Below are positions 26,159 through 35,147 of a stretch of 64,000 bases of DNA, in pieces. How positions within the stretch are numbered: the stretch's first letter is position 1; the number at the start of each line of letters is the position of its first letter. Origin of the DNA: Arenibacter aquaticus (GTDB lineage Bacteria > Bacteroidota > Bacteroidia > Flavobacteriales > Flavobacteriaceae); NCBI RefSeq assembly GCF_003957295.1, contig NZ_RQPJ01000001.1, positions 496,001 to 560,000 of the forward strand, read 5' to 3'. The notes beneath the pieces were generated by a model. The model worked only from the letters and a program-made list of their open reading frames with translations. It did no database searches and was not told where the DNA came from. A program made the position numbers and the translations under genes.

Positions 26159-26617
26159 ATGGAAAAACTAGATGAAATAGATTTAAGATTACTTGCAGAA
26201 CTTGAAAAAGACTGCAAACAACCAATTAAAGAACTTTCCGAAAAGTTAAATCTTTCGATTACTCCAATTCGTGAAAGAATAAAAAAGCTGGAAGCTCAAG
26301 GGGTCATTGATAAATATGTCGCCGTTGTAAATCCTATTGCATTGGGAAAAGGACTTACGGTTTACTGTACTGTGACCCTAACAAAGCATCAAGAAAAATA
26401 TTTTAAAGAATTTGAGGAATTTGTTTCCACCCTAAGTGAAGTAGAGGAAATTATCTATGTAACTGGAGGTCATGACTATTTATTAAAGGTGGTCCTGGGC
26501 AATATGAATGATTTTGAAAATTTCATAGTCCGAAAAATTTCTCGTTTAGATATTATTTCAAATATTCAAAGTTCATTTGTGATTCATCAAATAAATAAGA
26601 GGTTATCTTTCCAATAA
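26159..26617 (+). CDS. Lrp/AsnC family transcriptional regulator
   Basis: 152 residues. An N-terminal winged helix-turn-helix (IDLRLLAELEKDCKQPIKEL, LNLSITPIRERIKKLEAQGVI) is followed by the RAM/AsnC ligand domain (TVYCTVTLTKHQ, VEEIIYVTGGHDYLLKVVL). Such proteins are octameric amino-acid sensors. Being divergent from the histidine decarboxylase gene, it probably regulates that gene in response to histidine or another amino acid (inference). Possible TATATTTG promoter core at 26067-26074. Confidence 0.9.
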   Translation: MEKLDEIDLRLLAELEKDCKQPIKELSEKLNLSITPIRERIKKLEAQGVIDKYVAVVNPIALGKGLTVYCTVTLTKHQEKYFKEFEEFVSTLSEVEEIIYVTGGHDYLLKVVLGNMNDFENFIVRKISRLDIISNIQSSFVIHQINKRLSFQ

Positions 26618-26836
26618 ATGGATTAGAGCGTTTCAGCTATGACCTATTGCTGGCACGAACGTAACTTTTCCAGAATCAGGGCAAGTCATTTACAGATTTT
26701 GTGATTGGGTCATACTTTAGTACATATCACCTAGAGAACATGAAAAGTATTATGTTAAGGCAGCCACTTAAATCCCAAATGCCTATTTCAATTTTTTTCC
26801 TTTTTCCGTCTTACTGCACACCTCTGGTTTTTCCAC

Positions 26837-27029
26837 ACCAGGAATCACTTCGACTCCGCCTACCTACCGCAGGCAGGCTCAGCACAGGCTTCGATTCAAA
26901 GGCTGGCGCCTTTCGTGCTGTGCACGACTGGTTCGTAGCCTCACCAGGAATCACTTCGACAACGCTCAGCACAGGCTTCGATTCACAGGCTGACGCCTTT
27001 CGTGCTGTGCACGACTGGTTCGTAGCCTC
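26837..27029. repeat. Tandem duplication carrying the 3' end of tRNA-Arg
   Basis: Two adjacent units, 26837-26942 (106 bp) and 26943-27029 (87 bp), are nearly identical. Unit 1 has a 19-bp GC-rich insertion (CTACCTACCGCAGGCAGG is part of it). Each unit ends with CGTAGCCTCACCAGGAATC, which is the reverse complement of the tRNA-Arg 3' end and the following bases. The same sequence occurs at 26933-26951 and in the tRNA itself at 27021-27039. The CGCTCAGCACAGGCTTCGAT phrase resembles intergenic repeats common in Flavobacteria. Confidence 0.75.
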
Positions 27030-27093
27030 ACCAGGAATCGAACCTGGATCTAAAGTTTAGGAAACTTCTATTCTATCCGTTGAACTATGAGGC
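27024..27093 (-). tRNA. tRNA-Arg (anticodon CCU)
   Basis: On the minus strand GCCTCAT (5') pairs with GTGAGGC (3') as a 7-bp acceptor stem with a terminal wobble. The anticodon arm is GAAGT / ACTTT with loop TTCCTAA, giving anticodon CCT (codon AGG, arginine). The T arm is CCAGG-TTCGATT-CCTGG. No CCA is encoded. The short D arm is normal for this tRNA. The 3' part is repeated beside the gene (see the repeat entry), which hints at past recombination at this tRNA. Confidence 0.92.
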
Positions 27094-27340
27094 TATTGGC
27101 AGTTAATTGCTTTAAACTGCGGCTGCAAAAATAAAATTTATTTCATAAAAACAATCAATACTTCAAGGATTGTTTTCGAATATCTACTTCAGTTTATATA
27201 TTTCATCACAATAAACAGCAGGCCTATGCATAATTATCTTTTTTTAGCAACAATTTTATCGTATTCCTATAAAACACCCCTATTTGTTAAAAATGTGCAA
27301 TCATAACAACTATATGAAGTTATTTTTTTACATTGCTTGC

Positions 27341-27352
27341 TTAAACGTTTAA
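27341..27352. promoter_or_regulatory. Perfect 12-bp palindrome, probable LacI-family operator
   Basis: TTAAACGTTTAA is a perfect palindrome with a central CG, the hallmark of LacI-family operators. It lies 34 bp before the start codon of the kinase gene, just after a TACATTGC box that may be the minus-7 element, so a bound repressor would block transcription. It is not the same sequence as the 17-bp site found at 38303 and 53084. Confidence 0.55.
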
Positions 27353-27385
27353 ATTTATTTTAAATCCAACAAAAGCAAGCATATA

Positions 27386-29086
27386 ATGAACAACCGGAAA
27401 TATACCATTGGGGTCGACTTCGGCACAGATTCCGTAAGGACCATACTAATAGATTGTAGCAATGGACATATCCTAGCTCAGGCCGTTGCCCCCTATAAAC
27501 GATGGAGTCAGGGAATGTACTGCAACCCATCGGCAAATCAGTTTAGGCAGCACCCGTTGGATTATATAGAAGGGATTCAGCAAACCATTAAAGATATTAC
27601 AGCACCCCTTTCCAAGGAAATTATAAATGGTATTGCGGCCATTTCAATAGCTACTACTGGTTCTACCCCAGTGGCGGTTAACAAGGAGGCTGTTCCCTTG
27701 GCATTGGTACCAGGTTTTGAGAACAATCCCAACGCCATGTTCATCCTTTGGAAAGACCATACCGCAATAGCAGAAGCCCGTGAAATAAACCAACTGGCGC
27801 ACAGTGGAACGGGCCAAGACTACACCAAATACAGTGGGGGCGAATACTCATCTGAGTGGTTCTGGGCAAAGATCCTACATACCCTACGGGCAGACGCTGC
27901 CGTTAGGGAAGCCGCCTATTCCTGGGTAGAACACTGCGACTGGATTCCGGCCTTGCTCACTGGAAACACCAACCCTTTGACCCTAAAAAGAAGCAGGTGC
28001 GCGGCAGGACATAAGGCTATGTGGCACGCCGATTGGAACGGATTGCCCCCTGAAGAATTCTGGACAAACTTAGACCCTTTACTATCCGGCTTGAGGGACA
28101 GACTGTATACAGACACCCATACTTCCGATCAAATCGCAGGGACCCTTTCCAAGGAATGGTCAGATATCCTTGGCCTGCCACAAGAGGTAATTATAGGTAC
28201 CGGATCTATAGACGCACATATAGGGGCCATTGGTGGCGCTATAAAACCATACCAAATGGTAAAGGTCATAGGAACCTCTACCTGTGATATGATCGTTGCC
28301 CCATCAGATGAGATTGGCAACAAATCTGTTCGCGGCATCTGCGGCCAAGTAGATGGTTCCATCCTTCCCAATATGATAGGACTCGAGGCAGGCCAATCGG
28401 CCTTTGGTGATCTCTATGCCTGGTACAGGGATATCCTGCTATGGCCAGCGCAAGAAATAGTAGATAAAAGCGAACTGCTGGACGAACATACCAAGGCTGT
28501 CCTCATAGAAGAAATGCCCCATAAACTGTTATTACAATTAAGTGAAGCTGCAAGCGAAATAGAAATTCAGGAATCTGCTCCCGTGGCACTGGATTGGATG
28601 AACGGTAGGAGAACCCCTAACTCCAATCAGAACCTTAAAGGGGCCATACAGGGGTTAACCTTGGGCACAACAGCCCCCCACATATTTAGGGCCTTGGTAG
28701 AAGCCACCGCATTTGGCTCCAAAAAAATTATAGACCAGTTTCTTCAGGAAGGGGTACGCATTGATGGAGTGATCGCAATTGGAGGAGTGGCCCAAAAGTC
28801 GGCATTTGTAATGCAGATTCTGGCCGATGTTCTAAACTTCCCAATAAGGGTTATTAAATCGGAACAGACCTGTGCACTGGGTGCTACCATGGCAGCCGCC
28901 GTAGTGGCAGGCATACATAATTCTTTTTTGGATGCCCAGAACGCAATGGGCAGCGGCTTTCAAAAAGAGTACTTCCCCAATCCCGAAAATGTAAAAAAGT
29001 ATACCGCCCTATACTCCAAGTATTCAGAATTGGCCCATTTCATAGAGAAACAAGAATTGGGAAAAGCCACCTCAACCAACACTTAG
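27386..29086 (+). CDS. FGGY carbohydrate kinase, ribulokinase (AraB) type
   Basis: 566 residues, the same length as E. coli AraB as I recall it. Strong matches run throughout: [15 protein letters not shown] (phosphate 1), the [14 protein letters not shown] motif, [41 protein letters not shown] (adenosine region), [26 protein letters not shown] and [11 protein letters not shown]. AraB phosphorylates L- and D-ribulose at O5. L-fuculokinase (FucK), the usual partner of fucose isomerase, belongs to another FGGY subgroup and phosphorylates O1. Its pairing with FucI (49-bp gap) therefore deserves attention. It is first in a rightward operon behind a likely LacI-type operator. Confidence 0.88.
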   Translation: MNNRKYTIGVDFGTDSVRTILIDCSNGHILAQAVAPYKRWSQGMYCNPSANQFRQHPLDYIEGIQQTIKDITAPLSKEIINGIAAISIATTGSTPVAVNKEAVPLALVPGFENNPNAMFILWKDHTAIAEAREINQLAHSGTGQDYTKYSGGEYSSEWFWAKILHTLRADAAVREAAYSWVEHCDWIPALLTGNTNPLTLKRSRCAAGHKAMWHADWNGLPPEEFWTNLDPLLSGLRDRLYTDTHTSDQIAGTLSKEWSDILGLPQEVIIGTGSIDAHIGAIGGAIKPYQMVKVIGTSTCDMIVAPSDEIGNKSVRGICGQVDGSILPNMIGLEAGQSAFGDLYAWYRDILLWPAQEIVDKSELLDEHTKAVLIEEMPHKLLLQLSEAASEIEIQESAPVALDWMNGRRTPNSNQNLKGAIQGLTLGTTAPHIFRALVEATAFGSKKIIDQFLQEGVRIDGVIAIGGVAQKSAFVMQILADVLNFPIRVIKSEQTCALGATMAAAVVAGIHNSFLDAQNAMGSGFQKEYFPNPENVKKYTALYSKYSELAHFIEKQELGKATSTNT

Positions 29087-29135
29087 TAAAATACAATTAA
29101 AGAAACATATAATAACCAAACAAAAATTAGAGAAA

Positions 29136-30917
29136 ATGCAAAATAATCACAACCACCTAGGAGCCATACCAAAAGTAGGGATCAGACCTGTAATAGATGC
29201 CCGTTTGGGCGGAATTAGGGAGTCCTTGGAAGAAACTACCATGGCCATGGCCCAAAGGGTAGCCAATTTTCTTTCCACAAACCTTAAAAACTACAATGGC
29301 ACCGCTGTAGAATGTGTCATTGCAGACAGCACTATAGGGAGGGTTCCAGAAGCACAACAATGTGAGGAAAAATTTCTTAGGGAAGGTGTTGGGCTGTCTA
29401 TCACCGTAACTTCTTGCTGGTGTTACGGGACCGAGACCATAGATATGAACCCCACCCGTCCAAAGGCAATTTGGGGGTTTAATGGTACAGAAAGGCCAGG
29501 GGCCGTTTACCTGGCTGCAGCCTTGGCGGGACATGCCCAAAAGGGAGTACCAGCCTTTAGCATCTATGGCAAAGAGGTGCAGGAAAGCGATGATACGAAC
29601 ATCCCGGAAGACGTTAAAAAGCGCTTATTACAATTTACCAAGGCTGGCTTGGCAGTAGCCATGATGAACGGTAAATCCTACCTATCTATTGGAGCTGTTT
29701 CCATGGGAATAGCCGGATCTATAGTTGATGAAAACTTCTTTCAAAATTACTTGGGAATGCGCAATGAATACGTAGATATGAGCGAGGTAAACCGCAGGAT
29801 GCAACTGGGCATTTATGACCATGAAGAGTTTGAAAAAGCCCTAGAATGGACCAAGGCACATTGCAAGGAAGGCAAAAATTACAATGCCAAGGACCTACAA
29901 AAATCCAGGGAGCGTATGGATGAGGAATGGGAGACCGTAATAAAAATGACCTTGATTTCCAGAGATATTATGATAGGCAACCCAAAATTGGCAGCACAGG
30001 GCTTTGGCGAAGAAGCCTTGGGACACGGTGCCATCGCAGCAGGTTTCCAAGGACAACGCCAGTGGAACGACTATATGCCCAACGGTGATTTTATGGAGGC
30101 CATATTAAACTCTTCCTTTGACTGGAACGGAATACGCCCCCCCTATATGATGGCCACGGAAAATGACAGCCTTAACGGCATCTCCATGTTGTTTGGCTAC
30201 TTATTGACCAATCAGGCGCAGATGTTTTCCGATGTGCGGACCTATTGGAGCCCATCTTCTGTGGAAAGGGTTACCGGCCACAAATTACAGGGCAAGGCCG
30301 CCAATGGCATTATTCACTTGATCAATTCCGGCTCTTCAACACTGGACGGTACGGGGCAACAGCAAATAAACGGACAACCCGCCATGAAACCCTATTGGGA
30401 GATATCCGAGGCCGAGGCCGAAAAATGCCTGGAAGCTACAGATTGGCCACCCGCCATGTACGAATATTTTGGCGGTGGAGGATACTCCTCCCACTTTGTT
30501 ACCAAAGGCGAAATGCCTGTAACCATGTGTAGGATCAATTTGGTAAAAGGATTGGGACCCGTAATGCAAATTGTAGAAGGGTGGACAGTAGAGCTGCCCG
30601 ATGCGGTACACCAAACATTGGACGAAAGAACCAATCCTACCTGGCCCACCACTTGGTTTGCACCTAGACTAAACAATAGTGAGGCCTTTAAGGACGTCTA
30701 CAGCGTTATGAACAATTGGGGGGCCAACCACGGTGCCTTCAGTTATGGACATTTTGGTGACGAAATCATAACACTTTGTTCCATGCTAAGAATACCCGTA
30801 AACATGCACAATGTAGAGCCCGAAAAAATATTTAGACCCAAAGATTGGACCTCTTTTGGAATGGACCAGGAGGCAGCCGATTATAGAGCGTGTAAAAATT
30901 ACGGACCCCTCTATTAA
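29136..30917 (+). CDS. fucI: L-fucose / D-arabinose isomerase
   Basis: 593 residues, close to the 591 of the E. coli FucI. Conserved segments include [93 protein letters not shown] and the C-terminal [17 protein letters not shown] containing a metal-binding His. Manganese ligands (Glu, Asp in ENDSLNG, His) appear intact. The enzyme converts L-fucose to L-fuculose or D-arabinose to D-ribulose in the cytoplasm. Combined with the AraB-like kinase, either a D-arabinose-like or an L-fucose-like route is possible. No fuculose-phosphate aldolase gene is in the window. Confidence 0.92.
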   Translation: MQNNHNHLGAIPKVGIRPVIDARLGGIRESLEETTMAMAQRVANFLSTNLKNYNGTAVECVIADSTIGRVPEAQQCEEKFLREGVGLSITVTSCWCYGTETIDMNPTRPKAIWGFNGTERPGAVYLAAALAGHAQKGVPAFSIYGKEVQESDDTNIPEDVKKRLLQFTKAGLAVAMMNGKSYLSIGAVSMGIAGSIVDENFFQNYLGMRNEYVDMSEVNRRMQLGIYDHEEFEKALEWTKAHCKEGKNYNAKDLQKSRERMDEEWETVIKMTLISRDIMIGNPKLAAQGFGEEALGHGAIAAGFQGQRQWNDYMPNGDFMEAILNSSFDWNGIRPPYMMATENDSLNGISMLFGYLLTNQAQMFSDVRTYWSPSSVERVTGHKLQGKAANGIIHLINSGSSTLDGTGQQQINGQPAMKPYWEISEAEAEKCLEATDWPPAMYEYFGGGGYSSHFVTKGEMPVTMCRINLVKGLGPVMQIVEGWTVELPDAVHQTLDERTNPTWPTTWFAPRLNNSEAFKDVYSVMNNWGANHGAFSYGHFGDEIITLCSMLRIPVNMHNVEPEKIFRPKDWTSFGMDQEAADYRACKNYGPLY

Positions 30918-31004
30918 AAAAGAAGGGTGGACGGAAATAGTCGGAAGAAACAACCGGATTTTATGACTTGAAAAATAGGAGCATACCCTCTAAATAAATA
31001 CAAC

Positions 31005-32183
31005 ATGAAAATCAATTTCAGCCTAATCCTAATGCTAATGTCAATATTCCTGACAGCAAATTTCTATGGTCAAAAACTCCAGAAAAAGGTTAAGCATGTA
31101 AAAGTATATTATGAAGAGGGCATGTTTGGCGGTTGGCCGGCCAACCATGGGGTATGGAATTGGGGCGATGAGATCCTGGTAGGTTTTTCAAAGGGCCAAT
31201 ACAAGGATTTGGGTCCCGATCGTCATAATTTTGATAAAGAAAATCCGGAACTCCATGTACTTGCCCGCAGTCTTGACGGGGGAGAAACTTGGAAGCTGGA
31301 AGATCCAGGCGCCAGGGAAGGAGACCTTGTAGTTCCCGATAACGGAAGTTATCACGGCCTTATTAGAAAAGATATAAAGGCCCCTGAGCCTATTCCAGCC
31401 CAACAAATTAATTTCACCCACCCCAATCTGGCCTTTACGGTGCGCATGACAGACCACAATGGTGCAGAATCGCGCATATGGCATTCCTATGACAGAGGAA
31501 AGGACTGGATCGGCCCATTTACTCTTCCCAATTTTGGAACGCCCGGTATAGGAGCCAGGACCGACTATATCATTGACGGTAAAAATGAATGTATGCTATT
31601 TCTTACTGCCGCCAAAGACAATAGGAAGGAAGGCCGTGTGATGTGCGTAAAAACCACCGATGGTGGCATAAACTGGAAATTTGTATCATGGATAGGAGCG
31701 GAACCGGATGGATTTTCCATTATGCCCGCTTCAGTTAGAATATCGGACACAGAAATATTGGTCACTACACGCAGAAGGGAGGCATCCCGTAGATTTATTG
31801 ATGCCTACTTGTCTAAGGACAATGGAGCAACTTGGAGCCCTTTGCCCAACCCGGTAGAAAATTGTGGTCAGGGAAATCCCCCAGCCATGGTTAAAATGAA
31901 AGATGGAAGAATATGTTTGATCTATGGATACAGGGCCTTGGAGGAGGATATCAAAAACAAGCGGGACAAGAGTGAGATCAGGGCTAAAATCAGTGCAGAC
32001 AACGGAAGGACCTGGAGCCAGGATTATGTGCTGCGCGATGATGGCTCCGGCAAAGACCTGGGCTACCCAAGGGTGGTGCAGCGGGCAGACGGCAAAATTG
32101 TGGCCCTCTATTATTTTATGGACAAACAAACCGGTCCCGAACGCTATATTGCCGCTACTATTTGGGATCCTCCAACCAATTAA
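31005..32183 (+). CDS. Secreted BNR/sialidase-fold protein (propeller 1)
   Basis: 392 residues. The signal peptide INFSLILMLMSIFLTANFYGQ is followed by a propeller with five Asp-box (BNR) motifs: SLDGGETW, SYDRGKDW, TTDGGINW, SKDNGATW and SADNGRTW. This is the fold of sialidases and several other glycosidases. The canonical sialidase FRIP motif is not seen at the N-terminus, so true sialidase activity is doubtful. It would act in the periplasm or outside the cell. It is the third gene of the operon after kinase and isomerase. Confidence 0.8.
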   Translation: MKINFSLILMLMSIFLTANFYGQKLQKKVKHVKVYYEEGMFGGWPANHGVWNWGDEILVGFSKGQYKDLGPDRHNFDKENPELHVLARSLDGGETWKLEDPGAREGDLVVPDNGSYHGLIRKDIKAPEPIPAQQINFTHPNLAFTVRMTDHNGAESRIWHSYDRGKDWIGPFTLPNFGTPGIGARTDYIIDGKNECMLFLTAAKDNRKEGRVMCVKTTDGGINWKFVSWIGAEPDGFSIMPASVRISDTEILVTTRRREASRRFIDAYLSKDNGATWSPLPNPVENCGQGNPPAMVKMKDGRICLIYGYRALEEDIKNKRDKSEIRAKISADNGRTWSQDYVLRDDGSGKDLGYPRVVQRADGKIVALYYFMDKQTGPERYIAATIWDPPTN

Positions 32184-32247
32184 ACAGATAACAGGACCAC
32201 AGCTTTCAATTATCCATTTTCAATTGAATTACAAAACACAAACAACT

Positions 32248-33408
32248 ATGAAACGTATCATTTATTTACTTCCAGTTTTGACTTTTATGGTTTTTTCCTG
32301 CAAGAACAAAACAGAGAAAACTGTAACCACAGAAGAAACCAAAAATGGCAACGACATTACCGGTAATTTTACCCTACCTCCCTTGTCCCAACCCGGGCAA
32401 GGCGCTTACCTCAGTGGGGAGCTTATCTACCCATTGGACAACAAACCCACTCCTGAATGCCATGCCTCTACCATAGTGGAGACCCCTTCCGGTCTTGTTA
32501 GTGCTTTTTTTGCCGGTACCCATGAGAAAAATCCCGATGTGGGGATCCGGGTATCGCGAATGGTGGATGGCAAATGGACCTGGCCAGAAGAAGTGGTGAA
32601 TGGCGTACAGAACGACACCTTGCGGTATCCGTTGTGGAATCCCGTGCTATTTCAGCCAAAGCAAGGGCCCCTGATGTTGTTTTATAAGGAAGGGCCCGAT
32701 CCAAGAACCTGGTGGGGAATGCTAATTACTTCGCCCGATGACGGAAAAACATGGTCCAAGCCAGAAAAAATGGGAACAGATGAAAAAATTGGACATTTAT
32801 TGGGCCCCGTAAAAAACAAACCGATTCAGTTGGAAGACGGAACAATCATTAGCCCTACAAGTACAGAAATTAAATTGGAAGATGGCGATGTGGATTGGAT
32901 GGTCCACTTTGAAATAAGCAAGGACAATGGCAAGACTTGGGAAGTGGTAGGGCCAATAAACGACGGAAAGGAATTTGACGCCATACAGCCCAGTATCCTC
33001 ACCTATCCCGATGGGAAAATGCAGGTATTGTGCAGAACAAGACAAAATGTAATTTCCCAAAGTTGGTCCGAGGATCAGGGACGGACCTGGAGTAAAATGA
33101 CAGCCACCGAACTTCCAAACCCCAATTCAGGAACAGATGCCGTGACCCTAAAAGACAACAGACAATTACTTATATACAATCACACCACCAAAGAGGGTGA
33201 AGAGCCCAAGGGAAGAAACATGCTAAACCTGGCCATATCAAATGACGGCATCAATTGGAAACCGGTAATGACCTTGGAAAATAAACCCGCCAGAGCAGGC
33301 TATTCCTATCCAGCCATCATCCAGACCAAGGATGGCATGGTGCACATTACCTATACCTATTTACGACAATCGGTAAAACACGTGGTCATAGATCCTAAGA
33401 AACTTTAA
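32248..33408 (+). CDS. BNR/sialidase-fold lipoprotein (propeller 2)
   Basis: 386 residues from ATG 32248. A longer frame from 31924 runs through the previous gene and is rejected. The lipoprotein signal ends MVFSCKN with acylated C18. Asp boxes are SPDDGKTW, SKDNGKTW, SEDQGRTW and SNDGINW. The HASTIVETPSGLVSAFFAG, THEKNPDVGIRVSRM pattern is typical of the BNR_2 (PF13088-like) branch, whose activity is poorly defined. It ends in LRQSVKHVVIDPKKL. A near-copy of this end survives at 52002-52058, before the aldolase gene. It is probably anchored on the outside of a membrane. Confidence 0.82.
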   Translation: MKRIIYLLPVLTFMVFSCKNKTEKTVTTEETKNGNDITGNFTLPPLSQPGQGAYLSGELIYPLDNKPTPECHASTIVETPSGLVSAFFAGTHEKNPDVGIRVSRMVDGKWTWPEEVVNGVQNDTLRYPLWNPVLFQPKQGPLMLFYKEGPDPRTWWGMLITSPDDGKTWSKPEKMGTDEKIGHLLGPVKNKPIQLEDGTIISPTSTEIKLEDGDVDWMVHFEISKDNGKTWEVVGPINDGKEFDAIQPSILTYPDGKMQVLCRTRQNVISQSWSEDQGRTWSKMTATELPNPNSGTDAVTLKDNRQLLIYNHTTKEGEEPKGRNMLNLAISNDGINWKPVMTLENKPARAGYSYPAIIQTKDGMVHITYTYLRQSVKHVVIDPKKL

Positions 33409-33561
33409 ATCCACGGCGGAAAAAGGATGATTGGACCAAAACGGGAACAAATATGACTATCAAAAAATCAATATGAAATGAGCTATAACAATTCTTGACA
33501 CCAGCCAAGATGTTCAAGGGCGAATTCCAGCTGACCTATGATAAACTATAATTTTAAACAG

Positions 33562-34779
33562 ATGAAAAACTTAAAGGGTTTAATAAAATTGTATTTCACT
33601 GCAGCTAATTTGGCGTTGTTTACCGTTACCCTCATCTTCTTAGGTTGCAAAGAAAATAAAACCAATGACTACCCAGATCCCGTGACCAATCCAGAATCCA
33701 AATTGATGTTGGATGGCGATTGGTTCCAAGACCCCCATGAAATTAATTTTGACAACCTTCCCAAAATCCCTGTTGCGCATACCGTGGTAAGCGATGTTAC
33801 CCCAGATGGAGTAAACCAACACAATTACTTAGCATTCTATGACGATCAGTATTGGCTTATGTGGAGCGACGGCCCTGGAGTTGAAGATAGAGTGGGCCAA
33901 GTAGTAAAGTATTCCACCAGCACGGATGGTCTGCAATGGGACAAACCAAAATTCCTAACCATTTATCCCGAAGGTTCAGGGCCGGAATCCCCGCATTACA
34001 ACACTAGGACAGACCAGGGCCTCAGATGGATTTCCAGAGGGTTTTGGGAGTACGGAGGTGAATTTCTGGCTTTGGCCTCATTGGACGAGGCTGCAGGATT
34101 TTTTGGTCCATCCCTAAGCCTACATGCCTTTAGGTGGAAGAAGGAATCCAAATCATGGGAGTACCACGGAGTGGTTATGGAAAATGCGATCAATAATTTT
34201 CCGCCCAAGAAATTGCCTACTGGCGAATGGTTAATGTCACGTAGGTCTTATGACTATGCTGAAAAAGGTGTCGATTTTATGGTAGGGGCTGAAGACAATT
34301 TTGACCAATGGGAAGTCTACCCAGTTTTTGGATCAAGTACGCATCTGGAAGCGGAGGAACCCTATTGGTGGATCTTACCCGATAATAAAAATTTAATGGC
34401 ACTATTTAGGGACAATCGCAAAAGCGGGTTTTTGTATCGCTCCTTTTCAACGGACAATGGCCGTAGCTGGAGTTCACCGGTACAAACCAACTTTCCGGAT
34501 GCCCGATCCAAATTTCACGGCCTACAATTGCAGGATGGAAGATATGTCCTGGTCTCCAATTCCAATTATAAAAAGAGGGATCCTTTAACCTTGGCTTTAA
34601 GTGACGATGGTATGGTCTTCACAAAAATGGGCTATCTGGTAGGAGGAAGGCACATTGACTACCCTCATGTATTGGAGCACGACGGACATTTATTGATAGC
34701 CTTTGCAGGGGATGCCAAACAAAAAATAGAAGTGCTGAAAGTTAAGGTTTCGGATTTGGACAAAATTACAATGGACTAG
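33562..34779 (+). CDS. BNR/sialidase-fold lipoprotein (propeller 3)
   Basis: 405 residues from ATG 33562. The ATG at 33538 is eight codons upstream and overlaps a fragment of other coding-like sequence, so the second is favoured. The lipobox is IFLGCKE. Asp-box-like repeats are STDGLQW, STDNGRSW and LSDDGMVF. It ends in GGRHIDYPHVLEHDGHLL, LIAFAGDAKQKIEVLKVKVS, a segment that is repeated in decayed form at 37990-38155. It is about 19% acidic with many Trp, as usual for carbohydrate-active propellers. Activity unknown. Confidence 0.78.
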   Translation: MKNLKGLIKLYFTAANLALFTVTLIFLGCKENKTNDYPDPVTNPESKLMLDGDWFQDPHEINFDNLPKIPVAHTVVSDVTPDGVNQHNYLAFYDDQYWLMWSDGPGVEDRVGQVVKYSTSTDGLQWDKPKFLTIYPEGSGPESPHYNTRTDQGLRWISRGFWEYGGEFLALASLDEAAGFFGPSLSLHAFRWKKESKSWEYHGVVMENAINNFPPKKLPTGEWLMSRRSYDYAEKGVDFMVGAEDNFDQWEVYPVFGSSTHLEAEEPYWWILPDNKNLMALFRDNRKSGFLYRSFSTDNGRSWSSPVQTNFPDARSKFHGLQLQDGRYVLVSNSNYKKRDPLTLALSDDGMVFTKMGYLVGGRHIDYPHVLEHDGHLLIAFAGDAKQKIEVLKVKVSDLDKITMD

Positions 34780-34860
34780 ATATAGAAGTTGAATAGCCTA
34801 AGAAAGGGAATTATTGAAATTTAAACATCATTATCGGAAAACACCATATACCCAATTAAA

Positions 34861-34989
34861 ATGACACCTATTTTTAAAAAATTTCCATCTTTTCTACTTT
34901 TTATTTTTTTCACCTATCAAGCTTTAGGTCAAGTAGATATTGACAAATTAAATGTGGTATTTATACTTGCGGATGACTTCGCGCAATAA
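34861..34989 (+). pseudogene. Sulfatase gene remnant (5' end only)
   Basis: A 42-codon frame encodes a signal peptide (FPSFLLFIFFTYQALGQ) and then NVVFILADDFAQ and a stop. The NVVFILADD phrase is the first conserved strand of type I sulfatases, where the second Asp binds calcium. The rest of the enzyme, including the C-x-P-S-R motif, is missing. The gap 34780-35147 holds nothing else, so the gene has been cut by a deletion. Confidence 0.7.
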
Positions 34990-35147
34990 CCGCAATGCCC
35001 AGTTACCTATCTTTAAGCCATTATTTACACCAAATAATGGGTAAATTAAGACCAAAACCTATTATTCCCCTCATCTATGCTCGCCTACAAGGTCAGATTT
35101 AATAACAGAAAAATTTCAATTATAAACACTTATAACAATTAACCAAA

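Noticed and set aside
26701-27060. 119-codon frame across the repeats beside the tRNA
   Set aside because: It is formed by the tandem repeat and reads into the tRNA gene; the repeated sequence explains the open frame.
31924-32247. Long extension of propeller 2 into the previous gene
   Set aside because: It reads out of frame through propeller 1, and the lipoprotein signal starts at 32248.
33492-33551. Short coding-like piece (MFKGEFQLTYDKL then stop) just before propeller 3
   Set aside because: It reads like a protein end, but a stop lies immediately upstream and no partner or homologue was recognised, so it is too short to call.
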